Source: Pseudomonadota bacterium (GTDB taxonomy: Bacteria; Pseudomonadota; Gammaproteobacteria; Burkholderiales; Burkholderiaceae_E). Taken from it: a stretch of DNA of 25,114 nt. The translations under genes were made by a program, and so were the position numbers. The notes below the pieces were generated by a model. It did not search any database. It was not told the origin of the DNA and worked only from the letters and a program-made list of their open reading frames with translations. The stretch is taken from contig JAEWGX010000076.1 in the NCBI GenBank assembly GCA_023388075.1, forward strand, positions 1-25,114, given 5' to 3'. Below are positions 10,948 through 18,405 of the stretch, one piece after another (the stretch's first letter is position 1; every line of letters starts with the position of its first letter).

Positions 10948-11363
10948 GCACCGGCCTCGTGGGTCTCGAGCGGATAGCCGCGGTCCTTGTAGTGGCGGTA
11001 GCGCTGCCGCGCCTGCGCCCGGTCGTCCTCGGCAGTGCCGACCAGCTCCACCAGCCGCTCGAAGCGGGTGAAGAATCGCGGCAGGCCGGAGCCCAGGTTC
11101 ACCAGCACGTCGTGGTGCGGCAGCTCGCCCTCGGTGGTGGTGAGCAGCACCGGCGTGCGGTCGGCCAGCCGGTCCGAAGCCATCACGTGCGGGATGAACT
11201 CGCGAGGGGAGAAGGACCAGAGCGCCGTGTCGAACTCGCGCAGGCGCGCGGGATCGTCGCACCAGACCACCGCCTGGCGGCCCGCGCGGCGGATCTTGCG
11301 AACGAGCCGGCAGGCGTACGCGACCTTGTCGGGAACGTTGAGGTGGAAGTCGACCCGGGTCAT
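10944..11363 (-). CDS. holC: DNA polymerase III chi subunit
   Basis: Encodes 139 residues, near the 147 of E. coli chi. It begins MTRVDFHLNVPDK and contains the family's ACRLVRKIRRAGRQAVVWCDD, LWSFSPREFIPHVMA and RTPVLLTT segments, ending with the helix FERLVELVGTAEDD. Chi binds psi in the clamp loader and contacts the C-terminal tail of SSB, linking the replisome to single-stranded DNA. Gene order after pepA is the one seen in many Proteobacteria. It starts 56 bases after the pepA stop and overlaps the next gene by ATGA. No psi gene (holD) is in the window. Confidence 0.95.
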   Translation of the reverse strand: MTRVDFHLNVPDKVAYACRLVRKIRRAGRQAVVWCDDPARLREFDTALWSFSPREFIPHVMASDRLADRTPVLLTTTEGELPHHDVLVNLGSGLPRFFTRFERLVELVGTAEDDRAQARQRYRHYKDRGYPLETHEAGA

Positions 11364-11419
11364 CGCGCTCGGGACTCCGGATCAGCGGTCCAGCGCGTCG
11401 CGGGCGCGGGTTGGTCCGA

Positions 11420-12892
11420 TCATGCGCTGTCGATCAGGTAGCGGGTGAGCAGGCCCACCGGCCGGCCGGACGCGCCCTTGTTGGCGCCGGACTTCCACGC
11501 CACGCCGGCGATGTCGAGATGCGCCCAGGGATAGGCTTTGGTGAAGCGCGCGAGGAAGCAGGCCGCGGTGACCGCGCCTGCCGCCCGGCCGCCGATGTTG
11601 CCCATGTCCGCGAAGGGCGAGCGCAGCGATTCCTGGTAGGCGTCATCCAGCGGCATGCGCCAGCAGGTGTCGCCGATGTCGCGGCCGGAGGAGGCGAGGC
11701 GCTCCGCGAGCTCCTCGTTGCTGCTGAAGAGCCCGGCGTGGTGGTGACCCAGCGCGATCACGCACGCGCCGGTCAACGTCGCGATGTCCACCACGGCGGC
11801 GGGCTTGAAGCGTTCGGCGTAGGTGAGGGCATCGCAGAGCACGAGCCGGCCTTCGGCGTCGGTGTTCAGGATCTCCACCGTCTGCCCCGACATGGTGGTG
11901 ACGATGTCGCCCGGCCGGGTGGCCGTGCCGGACGGCATGTTCTCCGCCGAGGCGATGATGGCGACCAGGTTGACCTTCAGCTTCATCTGCGCGACCGCCT
12001 GCATCACGCCGAGGACGGTGCCGGCACCGCACATGTCGTACTTCATCTCGTCCATCTCGGCGGACGGCTTGAGCGAGATGCCGCCGGTATCGAACGTGAT
12101 GCCCTTGCCCACCAGGACGACCGGCGCCTGCCTGGCGGGGCCGCCGTTGTACTGCAGGACGATCATGCGGGGCGGATTGGCCGACCCTTGGCCCACCGCG
12201 AGAAAGGCTCCCATCTTGAGCGCCGCCATCTGCTTCGGATCCAGCACCTCGCACTTCAGCTTGAAGCGGCGCGCGAGGCGCTGGGCCTGGTCGGCGAGGT
12301 AGGCCGGCGTGCAGACGTTGCCCGGCAGGTTGCCGAGGTCCTTGGTGAGGTCGATGCCGTCGGCAAGCGCGGTCATGCGCTCGACCTCGGCGCGGGCCGC
12401 GGCCGCGTCCTCGCGCCGCACCGGGAAGGACATCTCCGCGAGCTGGGTGGGCGCGGGCTCCTGGCTCGACTTGAACCGGTCGAAGCGGTAGAGCAGCTCC
12501 CGCGCGGTAAGCACCGACTGGGCGAGACGCCAGCGCAGCTCCCGTTGCTCCACCCCGACCTCGGGCAGGCAGTTGATCGCCTCGGCGGCGCCCGTGCCCA
12601 TCACCACCCGGACCGCGGCCCGGTTCGCGTCCAGGTACGCCTTCTCCGCGACGTTCTCCGCGTCGCCGACCGAGACGAGCACGATCCGCGCGATGCCGCC
12701 CGACCCGCGCAGCAGCAGGGTGGAGCCCGCCTTCTTCGCGAGATCGCCGGACTTGAGCGCCGCGGTGAGCGGACGGCCCAGCCGGCCGTCGACCGCCTCG
12801 CCGGTGGGCGAGAGCTTGCCGGCATGGACGGGCAGGATCAGGCACTGCGTGCGCAGCTTGTCGGAGACCGGAGATTTGATGGTGAATTGCAT
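11420..12892 (-). CDS. pepA: Leucyl aminopeptidase, M17 family (PepA)
   Basis: Encodes 490 residues. The two-metal active site is complete and in the expected register: Lys263 and Asp268 (VGKGITFDTGG), Lys275, Asp286, and NTDAEGRL at 343-350 with Asp345, Glu347 and Arg349. The N-terminal macro-like domain spans about 1-155. The enzyme removes N-terminal amino acids from peptides in the cytoplasm as a hexamer; in E. coli the same protein also binds DNA in Xer recombination and carAB control, which cannot be assumed here. It leads the minus-strand operon toward valS and is divergent from lptF, a widespread arrangement. Confidence 0.97.
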   Translation of the reverse strand: MQFTIKSPVSDKLRTQCLILPVHAGKLSPTGEAVDGRLGRPLTAALKSGDLAKKAGSTLLLRGSGGIARIVLVSVGDAENVAEKAYLDANRAAVRVVMGTGAAEAINCLPEVGVEQRELRWRLAQSVLTARELLYRFDRFKSSQEPAPTQLAEMSFPVRREDAAAARAEVERMTALADGIDLTKDLGNLPGNVCTPAYLADQAQRLARRFKLKCEVLDPKQMAALKMGAFLAVGQGSANPPRMIVLQYNGGPARQAPVVLVGKGITFDTGGISLKPSAEMDEMKYDMCGAGTVLGVMQAVAQMKLKVNLVAIIASAENMPSGTATRPGDIVTTMSGQTVEILNTDAEGRLVLCDALTYAERFKPAAVVDIATLTGACVIALGHHHAGLFSSNEELAERLASSGRDIGDTCWRMPLDDAYQESLRSPFADMGNIGGRAAGAVTAACFLARFTKAYPWAHLDIAGVAWKSGANKGASGRPVGLLTRYLIDSA

Positions 12893-13006
12893 GGGCCTGT
12901 GCGGTGGAAGAAGGATGCCGGAAGGGAAGCCGGAACTGCCCGGCCCACCGTGGCCGGCGGGTCGCGCGGGGCGGTGCGAAGGAGGGCGGTTCAGGGGCCG
13001 GCGTCG

Positions 13007-13012
13007 ATTATA
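13007..13012 (-). promoter_or_regulatory. Consensus -10 element for pepA
   Basis: On the minus strand the sequence reads TATAAT, a perfect match to the sigma-70 -10 consensus, about 115 bases upstream of the pepA start. The -35 position (AGTGTA at 17 bases) is poor. It predicts an untranslated leader of roughly 105-110 bases for the pepA-holC-valS operon and lies inside the pepA/lptF divergent gap, only 30 bases from the lptF start. Confidence 0.5.
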
Positions 13013-13041
13013 GGATGCGGCTCGACGGGTACACTACCGCG

Positions 13042-14166
13042 ATGATCTTCAGCCAGTCCCTCAGGCGGGAGCTGAACAGCGTGGCCGGCGTGATGTTCTC
13101 CACGCTGTTCACCATCATGGTCACGACCTCGCTGATCCGGTTCCTGGGACGGGCCGCCTCGGACCGCATCGCCGCAGCGGATGTCATTCCGCTGATCGCC
13201 TTCAGCTCGATCCGCTACATCCCGGTGCTGCTGGTGCTCACCGTGTTCCTCTCGATCCTCATGGTGATGTCGCGCGCCTGGCGCGACTCGGAGATGGTGA
13301 TCTGGTTCGCCAGCGGGCAGAGCCTCACGGCCTGGATCCGCCCGGTGCTGTCCTTCGCCTTTCCCTATGCGCTGGTGGTCGGGCTGGTGGCGCTGGTGGT
13401 GTCGCCCTGGGCCAACCAGCAGATCGCCGAGCTGCGGCAGCGCTTCGAGCAGCGCGAGGACGTCTCGCAGGTCGCGCCGGGGCAGTTCCGCGAGTCGCGG
13501 TCCTCCAACCGGGTGTTCTTCGTGGAATCGGTGAACAAGGAGCAGACCGAGGTTTCCAATGTGTTCGTCGTCCAGCACGACGGTCCCAGGATGATCGTGG
13601 TCGCTTCCCGCGGCGGGTTGGTGGAAAACCAGCCCAACGGCGACCGCTTCCTCATCCTTGAGGACGGGCGCCGCTACGACGGCGACTGGGGCGGCGTGGA
13701 GTATTCCCTGATGGAGTTCGAGCGCTACGGCGTGCGGCTGGAGACGTCCACCGGGCCGGTCGTGGCGGAATCCGCCCGCGGCTTCACCACGCTCGAGCTG
13801 CTCTCGGACCTCACCCCGGCCAACCTCGGCGAGCTGATGGACCGCATCGGACTGCCGGTGTCGGTCATCGTCATCTCGCTCTTCGCGATCCCGCTGTCCT
13901 ACGTCAACCCGCGCATGGGCCGCTCGCTCAACATCGTCGCCGGCCTGCTGATCTACTTCACCTACACCAACCTCAACGGCCTGATCCGCACCTGGATCGC
14001 GCAGGACCGGATGAGCTTCGGCATCGGCGTGTGGATCACCCATGCGGTCGTCCTCGCGATGGCGGTATACCTCTTCCGCCGGCGCATGAGCCTGCCGCAT
14101 CTCTCGTTCGGGCGCCTGCTCGCGTTCCTGCGCTCGCTCGGCAGGCCGCGCCCGCAGGTCGACTGA
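13042..14166 (+). CDS. lptF: LptF, inner-membrane subunit of the lipopolysaccharide exporter
   Basis: Encodes 374 residues from MIFSQSLRRELNS, the N-terminus typical of betaproteobacterial LptF. The YjgP/YjgQ architecture is visible: three hydrophobic helices in the first 115 residues, a periplasmic beta-rich domain (about 120-265), and three C-terminal helices with the conserved LFAIPLSYVNPRMGRS. LptF pairs with LptG and the ATPase LptB to extract LPS from the inner membrane. An upstream in-frame ATG at 13015 would add nine residues. The ATG at 13042 has no Shine-Dalgarno, and a TACACT at 13030-13035 could place the transcription start at or near the A of the ATG, so it may be leaderless. 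Confidence 0.96.
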   Translation: MIFSQSLRRELNSVAGVMFSTLFTIMVTTSLIRFLGRAASDRIAAADVIPLIAFSSIRYIPVLLVLTVFLSILMVMSRAWRDSEMVIWFASGQSLTAWIRPVLSFAFPYALVVGLVALVVSPWANQQIAELRQRFEQREDVSQVAPGQFRESRSSNRVFFVESVNKEQTEVSNVFVVQHDGPRMIVVASRGGLVENQPNGDRFLILEDGRRYDGDWGGVEYSLMEFERYGVRLETSTGPVVAESARGFTTLELLSDLTPANLGELMDRIGLPVSVIVISLFAIPLSYVNPRMGRSLNIVAGLLIYFTYTNLNGLIRTWIAQDRMSFGIGVWITHAVVLAMAVYLFRRRMSLPHLSFGRLLAFLRSLGRPRPQVD

Positions 14167-14177
14167 GGCACGGACCC

Positions 14178-15335
14178 ATGCGGCTGATCGGCGGCTATCT
14201 CATCCGCGAGATCTCGCTCGGGATCCTGGCGGTGCTGCTCGGCTTTCTCGGCCTGTTCGCCTTCTTCGACCTGATCAACGAGCTCGAGGACATCGGCACC
14301 GGCGGCTACAAGCTGCAGCACGCCGTCCTCTACGTGCTGCTCAGCCTGCCGGGCCACGTCTACGAGCTGATGCCCGTGGCCGCGTTGATCGGCTGCATCT
14401 ACGCGCTCGCGCAGTTTGCCGGCAGCTCCGAGTTCACCGCGATGCGCGCGGCGGGCATGAGCCGGTTCATGGCCTTGCGCAGCATCATCGGCATCGGCGT
14501 GGTGCTTGCCATCCTGACCGCGCTCGCGGGCGAGTGGGTGGCGCCCGTGGCGGAGCAGCTCGCTCAGAAGCTGCGCCTGAACGTGCTCGGCGCGAGCCAG
14601 GGCGGCACCTTCCGCTCCGGGCTCTGGATCAAGGACAGCGTGAAGGACGAGCAGGGCCGGCCGGTGAGGCTGCGGTTCGTCAACATCGGCCAGCTCACGC
14701 CCGACGGCCGCATGGAGCGCATCGAGATCCACGAGTTCGACCCGAGCTTCAGGTTGAGCTCGGTGATCCGCGCCGCGGCAGGCACCTACGATCCGCAGAC
14801 GCTCGCCGACGGCACGGTGCGCAGCCAGTGGCGCCTGACCGGGGTCGAGCGGACACGGTTCGACGTGGCCACCGGCGAGAGCGGCATCGAGGCGCTGCGG
14901 GCGCGGCTCGCGCGCGAGGAGGCGATGGCCTGGGAGTCCGACCTCAATCCCGGCATCCTGGCGGTGCTCACCATCGCGCCCGATCGCATGTCCGCCTGGG
15001 CGCTGTGGCGCTATACGCGCCACCTGCGCGAGAACGCCCAGAACGCCAGCCGCTACGAGCTCGCGCTGTGGAAGAAGATCGTCTATCCGGTCGCCATCAT
15101 CGTGATGCTCATGCTGGCGCTGCCGTTCGGCTACCTGCAATCGCGCGCCGGCGGCATCGGCCTCAAGCTCTTCCTCGGCGTCATGCTGGGCGTGGGCTTC
15201 TACTTCATGAACGGGTTGTTCTCCAATCTCGGGCTGCTGAACACCTGGCCGCCCTGGCTCGCGGTCAGCATTCCCTCGATGGTCGCCTTCGCGCTGGCGC
15301 TGCTGATGCTGGGCAGGGTGGGGCGGTCGTACTGA
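14178..15335 (+). CDS. lptG: LptG, inner-membrane subunit of the lipopolysaccharide exporter
   Basis: Encodes 385 residues from MRLIGGYLIREISLGI. It has the same three-helix, periplasmic jelly-roll, three-helix plan as LptF, with ELMPVAALIGCIYALAQFAGSSE in the N-terminal part and ALPFGYLQSRAGGIGLKLFLGVMLG in the C-terminal part, both characteristic of LptG. It forms the LptB2FG exporter with LptF. The start lies 11 bases after the lptF stop; the longer upstream frame overlaps lptF and is not coding. This is a two-gene operon; lptA, lptB and lptC are normally elsewhere. Confidence 0.96.
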   Translation: MRLIGGYLIREISLGILAVLLGFLGLFAFFDLINELEDIGTGGYKLQHAVLYVLLSLPGHVYELMPVAALIGCIYALAQFAGSSEFTAMRAAGMSRFMALRSIIGIGVVLAILTALAGEWVAPVAEQLAQKLRLNVLGASQGGTFRSGLWIKDSVKDEQGRPVRLRFVNIGQLTPDGRMERIEIHEFDPSFRLSSVIRAAAGTYDPQTLADGTVRSQWRLTGVERTRFDVATGESGIEALRARLAREEAMAWESDLNPGILAVLTIAPDRMSAWALWRYTRHLRENAQNASRYELALWKKIVYPVAIIVMLMLALPFGYLQSRAGGIGLKLFLGVMLGVGFYFMNGLFSNLGLLNTWPPWLAVSIPSMVAFALALLMLGRVGRSY

Positions 15336-15530
15336 GCGCGCGCGCCGCGGCCCGCCCTCGAGGGTGGCCGGCTGGATTAGGGTTAGCCATAGGGTGTCCG
15401 CGGTGGACCGGAAGTCACCATTTGGTTAAGATCCCGTCACCAAAGGAAATGGGCTGCATCGTATCCGGTTCCTCCGGGCTCGCGAGCAGTTCGTGCCGAG
15501 GAGGAGGAGCGGCAGCCAGGCTGCCATTGA
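15336..15530 (+). other. Hairpin-rich gap after lptG, possible untranslated RNA
   Basis: No convincing protein-coding frame is present. The stretch holds several inverted repeats: CCCTCGAGGG (15355-15364), GTCC/GGAC (15396-15408), TTTGGT/ACCAAA (15421-15444) and GGCAGC/GCTGCC (15511-15525), and it runs into the terminator at 15531. It may be a long 3' untranslated region of lptFG or an independent small RNA; no clear promoter could be assigned and no known RNA family was recognised. Confidence 0.3.
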
Positions 15531-15558
15531 GGCGCACCGAGGGTGCGCCTTTTCTTTT
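15531..15558 (+). terminator. Strong intrinsic terminator, plus strand
   Basis: A perfect 8-bp stem, GGCGCACC (15531-15538) and GGTGCGCC (15542-15549), closes a three-base loop and is followed at once by TTTTCTTTT (15550-15558). The T-run lies only on the plus side, so it ends rightward transcription from lptFG or from an RNA in the gap, and isolates the VOC gene transcript. Confidence 0.85.
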
Positions 15559-15677
15559 GGCGCGCCGGTCCGGCTGCAGCCTTGCTCCAACTGCTCCTTC
15601 CGCCCGCATCCCGGTCCCGCTCCGGTGAGCCTCCCGCCGATTCGTGGCATATTGCGCCTTGTAGGAGCGCGTATTCC

Positions 15678-16310
15678 ATGACTGACGTGACCAGCCGTAC
15701 CCCCGATCGAGCAGCCGCCCAGGCGCCCGCCGCCGGCGACTTCGTCCGCATCGGCGGACTGCACCACTTCGCCTGGCGCTGTCGCGATGCCGAGGAGACC
15801 CGCCATTTCTACGAGGATCTGCTCGGGCTGCCGCTCGCGCACATCATCCAGGAGGACCGGGTCCCGTCCACCGGGGCGTATTGCCCGTACGTGCACATCT
15901 TCTTCGAGCTGGGCGACGGATCCTTCATCGCCTTCTTCGACCTGGGCGACGACCTCGCGGCGGATCCTTCGCCGAACACGCCTTCCTGGGTCAACCACCT
16001 CGCGCTGCGCGTGGACTCCGTGGAAAACGTGCACGAGGCCAAGCGCCGGCTGGAGGCGGCCGGGGTCGAGGTGGTGGGCGTGACGGATCACGGGTTCATC
16101 CAGTCGATCTACTTCTTCGATCCGAACGGGATCCGCCTCGAGCTGACCCATCAGCCGGTGCCCACCGAGCGTGACCCGCAGGCCCTCGGCCGGGCGCGGG
16201 CGCGGCTGGACGCATGGACCGCGCGCAAGGAGTCCCTGCGCGCCCGCGGCGAGATCAAGTCCGTGCGGCAGGAGATCATCCGGTCCCACAGCCATCCCGC
16301 CTATCGATAG
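15678..16310 (+). CDS. VOC-superfamily (glyoxalase/extradiol dioxygenase fold) protein
   Basis: Encodes 210 residues. Two beta-alpha-beta-beta-beta modules are visible: FVRIGGLHHFAWRCRDAEETRHFYEDLLGL (about 22-51) and WVNHLALRVDSVENVHEAKRRLEAAGV (104-130). Likely metal ligands are His30, His107 and Glu155 (GIRLELTHQ), as in metal-dependent VOC enzymes such as glyoxalases and ring-cleaving dioxygenases. The C-terminal 45 residues are a charged helical tail. The start at 15678 has TAGGAG eleven bases upstream; the longer frame runs back through the terminator and is rejected. Nine bases separate it from the FAD monooxygenase. An aromatic ring-cleavage or lactone/epoxide role is possible but inferred only from the neighbour. 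Confidence 0.85.
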   Translation: MTDVTSRTPDRAAAQAPAAGDFVRIGGLHHFAWRCRDAEETRHFYEDLLGLPLAHIIQEDRVPSTGAYCPYVHIFFELGDGSFIAFFDLGDDLAADPSPNTPSWVNHLALRVDSVENVHEAKRRLEAAGVEVVGVTDHGFIQSIYFFDPNGIRLELTHQPVPTERDPQALGRARARLDAWTARKESLRARGEIKSVRQEIIRSHSHPAYR

Positions 16311-16319
16311 CGTTCGGGG

Positions 16320-18062
16320 ATGGAGGGTTCCGCGACCACCGCCGCGCCAGGCCATACCGGCACCGGCTACCAGCTTCCGCGCTACCCGTTTCGGCGGCCG
16401 CCGGAGCTTGGCGGCGAGCCCGGTGCCGGCGTCGTTTCCGACCGCGATGGTCGCTATCCGGTCATCATCGTCGGCGGCGGCCTGGCCGGATTGGCGGCGG
16501 CCTGCGATTGCGCCACCCGCGGCATCCCGGCGATCGTGCTGGACGACGACGACACGATCGGCGTGCGGGGCGCTTCCTCGCGCGGCATCTGCTACGCCCA
16601 GCGCACCCTTGAGATCCTGGAGCGCTTCGGCGTCTACGAGCGGGTCCGGGACAAGGGGGTGCAGTGGTTCGTCGGGCGCACGCTGGCCGGCGACGACGAG
16701 GTGTACAGCTTCGACCTCGCCACCCAGCCGACTCACAGCCACTCGCGCCAGCCGGCGTTCATCAACATCCAGCAGTTCTACATCGAGTGGTACCTGGTCG
16801 ATCGGATCATGGAGCTCGGCACCGTGGACCTGCGCTGGCTGAGCAAGGTGGTCGGGATCAGCCGCCTGCCGGAGGGCGCCGAGCTCACGGTGGAGACGCC
16901 CGAGGGGCGCTACCAGGTGCGGGGTCGATACGTGCTCGACGCGACCGGCGTGCGCAGCCCGCTGCGCGACATGCTGGGCCTGCAGACCCGGGCGGAGGTC
17001 GGTGTGGACCGCTGGTGCATCTCCGACGTGCGGTTCCGCCACCAGCCGAAGACCGAACGCTGGACCTGGATCGAGGCCCCCTTCAACGAGGGGCGTGCCG
17101 TCTGGCAGCACCTGATGGCCGACGACGTCTGGCGACTGGACTACCAGATGGACGCCGACTGCGATCCGGAGGCCGTGAGCCGGCCCGAGGTGGTCGCCGA
17201 TCGACTGCACGCCCAGTTTGGCGAAGAGGTGGAGTACGAGCTCGTCTGGGTGGGGCCCTACGGGTACCGCAGCCACGTGATGGAACGGTTTCGCGAGGGC
17301 GACGTGTTCTTCGTCGGCGATTGCGCCCACGGCATGAGCCCCTTCGGCGCGCGCGGAGGCAACAGCGGCATCCAGGATGCGGACAATCTCGTCTGGAAGC
17401 TGGATTGGGTGATGCGCGGGTGGGCCGGTCCGGAGCTGCTCGATACCTACGACAGCGAGCGACGCGAGGGCGCGGAGCACAACGTGTGCGTCACCAACCG
17501 CACCGCGCGGTTCCTCTCCCCGCGCACGCCCGCCGAGCGGATGATGCGCAACGCGGTCGTGGATCTGGCGCGACGCCATCCGTTCGGGCGCAGCCTGGTC
17601 AACACCGGCCGCATGTCCATGGCAAGCACGTACACCCGTTCGGAGCTCGCCGAAGGGCCCCTTCGGGAGTCGTCCGGCATCGATGCACGCGGGGCCGGCC
17701 TGCCCCTGCAGAACGTGGCCCTGGATGGCCCCGGGGACCTGGTCACGCTCGTTCGCGGCAGCGGCGGCCGCCTGGTGGTGGTGGCCGCGGATGCGGCTGC
17801 GGCCGCGTCGGTGGACCGGGTCCGCACGGAGCGGCTGCCGATCGCATGGTTCGCGGCAGGCGCGGGACTGCCGCGCGGCTGGACGCCGATCGCGGCAGCG
17901 CCCGGTGCCCGCTGCGGGCTCGACGAGTCGCTCGGATTGCAGCCGGGTCGCGTCCTGGTGGTGCGGCCCGACCTTCACAGCGCAGGCTGCGTCGTGCCCG
18001 CGGAGTTGCCGGCGTTGCTTGGCTGCTACTGCCGAGCGGGGGCAGGGGAGGGAAAGGAATGA
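16320..18062 (+). CDS. FAD-dependent aromatic-type monooxygenase (group A flavoprotein)
   Basis: Encodes 580 residues. After a roughly 45-residue extension (YQLPRYPFRRPPEL) comes the dinucleotide-binding VIIVGGGLAG (48-57), then DATG at 207-210 and the second FAD motif GDCAHGMSPFGARGGNSG at 333-350, continuing IQDADNLVWKL. This is the PheA/TfdB/MhpA-type hydroxylase family, which inserts one oxygen from O2 into an aromatic or related ring using NAD(P)H. The C-terminal domain (about 440-580) is thioredoxin-like in position but has no obvious CxxC. The start ATG has only a poor binding site, so expression may depend on the VOC gene nine bases upstream. It overlaps the next small gene by ATGA. 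The substrate is unknown. Confidence 0.92.
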   Translation: MEGSATTAAPGHTGTGYQLPRYPFRRPPELGGEPGAGVVSDRDGRYPVIIVGGGLAGLAAACDCATRGIPAIVLDDDDTIGVRGASSRGICYAQRTLEILERFGVYERVRDKGVQWFVGRTLAGDDEVYSFDLATQPTHSHSRQPAFINIQQFYIEWYLVDRIMELGTVDLRWLSKVVGISRLPEGAELTVETPEGRYQVRGRYVLDATGVRSPLRDMLGLQTRAEVGVDRWCISDVRFRHQPKTERWTWIEAPFNEGRAVWQHLMADDVWRLDYQMDADCDPEAVSRPEVVADRLHAQFGEEVEYELVWVGPYGYRSHVMERFREGDVFFVGDCAHGMSPFGARGGNSGIQDADNLVWKLDWVMRGWAGPELLDTYDSERREGAEHNVCVTNRTARFLSPRTPAERMMRNAVVDLARRHPFGRSLVNTGRMSMASTYTRSELAEGPLRESSGIDARGAGLPLQNVALDGPGDLVTLVRGSGGRLVVVAADAAAAASVDRVRTERLPIAWFAAGAGLPRGWTPIAAAPGARCGLDESLGLQPGRVLVVRPDLHSAGCVVPAELPALLGCYCRAGAGEGKE

Positions 18063-18286
18063 CGCAAGGGCAGGACAGCGGTATCGTCAAGCTGGAGCCC
18101 GCCATCGAGGACCCCGACCGGTTCTACGAGGAGCTTGTCGCCGCGCACGAGGGCCTCACGCTGGAGCAGAGCTTCGAGCTCAATGCGCGGCTGGTCATGC
18201 TGCTCGCCAACCAGGTTGGCCGAGGCGCGGTGCTCTCGGAGTGCGTGCGGCTGGCGAGGGAAAGCGGTCGGACCGCGTCGACGTGA
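18059..18286 (+). CDS. Small DUF2783-like protein partnered with the FAD monooxygenase
   Basis: Encodes 75 residues starting MTQGQDSGIVKLEP. The core EDPDRFYEELVAAHEGL then SFELNARLVMLLANQVG and the helix AVLSECVRLAR match my recollection of the DUF2783 family, short all-helical proteins found next to FAD-dependent oxidoreductases. The ATG overlaps the monooxygenase stop by four bases and has a strong AGGGAAAGG ribosome site, so the two should be made in coupled amounts. It has no signal peptide, membrane segment or metal motif. The function is unknown; a subunit, chaperone or product-handling partner of the oxygenase are possibilities. The family call rests on pattern recognition alone. Confidence 0.8.
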   Translation: MTQGQDSGIVKLEPAIEDPDRFYEELVAAHEGLTLEQSFELNARLVMLLANQVGRGAVLSECVRLARESGRTAST

Positions 18287-18371
18287 CGTAGTTCACGGGT
18301 CGCCGTAAGGCAGCGGCGTCACTAGGGAAAGTCCCATCGCAACACGGTTCCGGCACCGCAGGCGTGCTCCG

Positions 18372-18377
18372 TACAAT
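18372..18377 (+). promoter_or_regulatory. Possible -10 element for the dctP operon
   Basis: TACAAT (five of six) lies 28 bases before the dctP start, in the 119-base gap after the DUF2783-like gene. No good -35 is visible. It may allow the transporter to be expressed apart from the monooxygenase. Confidence 0.35.
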
Positions 18378-18405
18378 GCGCGCATCACCCCCAAGGAGAC
18401 ACAGG

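Noticed and set aside
11411..13045. 544-codon plus-strand frame opposite pepA
   Set aside because: Shadow of pepA, whose active-site residues are all present on the other strand.
15375..15385. Telomere-like TTAGGGTTAG after lptG
   Set aside because: Only one and a half units are present, with no array; chance in a non-coding gap.
16664..18058. Upstream extension of the small DUF2783-like frame through the monooxygenase gene
   Set aside because: Out-of-frame reading of the monooxygenase with Arg/Gly-rich content; only the part from the ATG at 18059 has protein-like sequence and a ribosome site.
18282..18297. CGTGA/TCACG inverted repeat after the DUF2783-like gene considered as a terminator
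   Set aside because: The stem is only five base pairs and no T-run follows.
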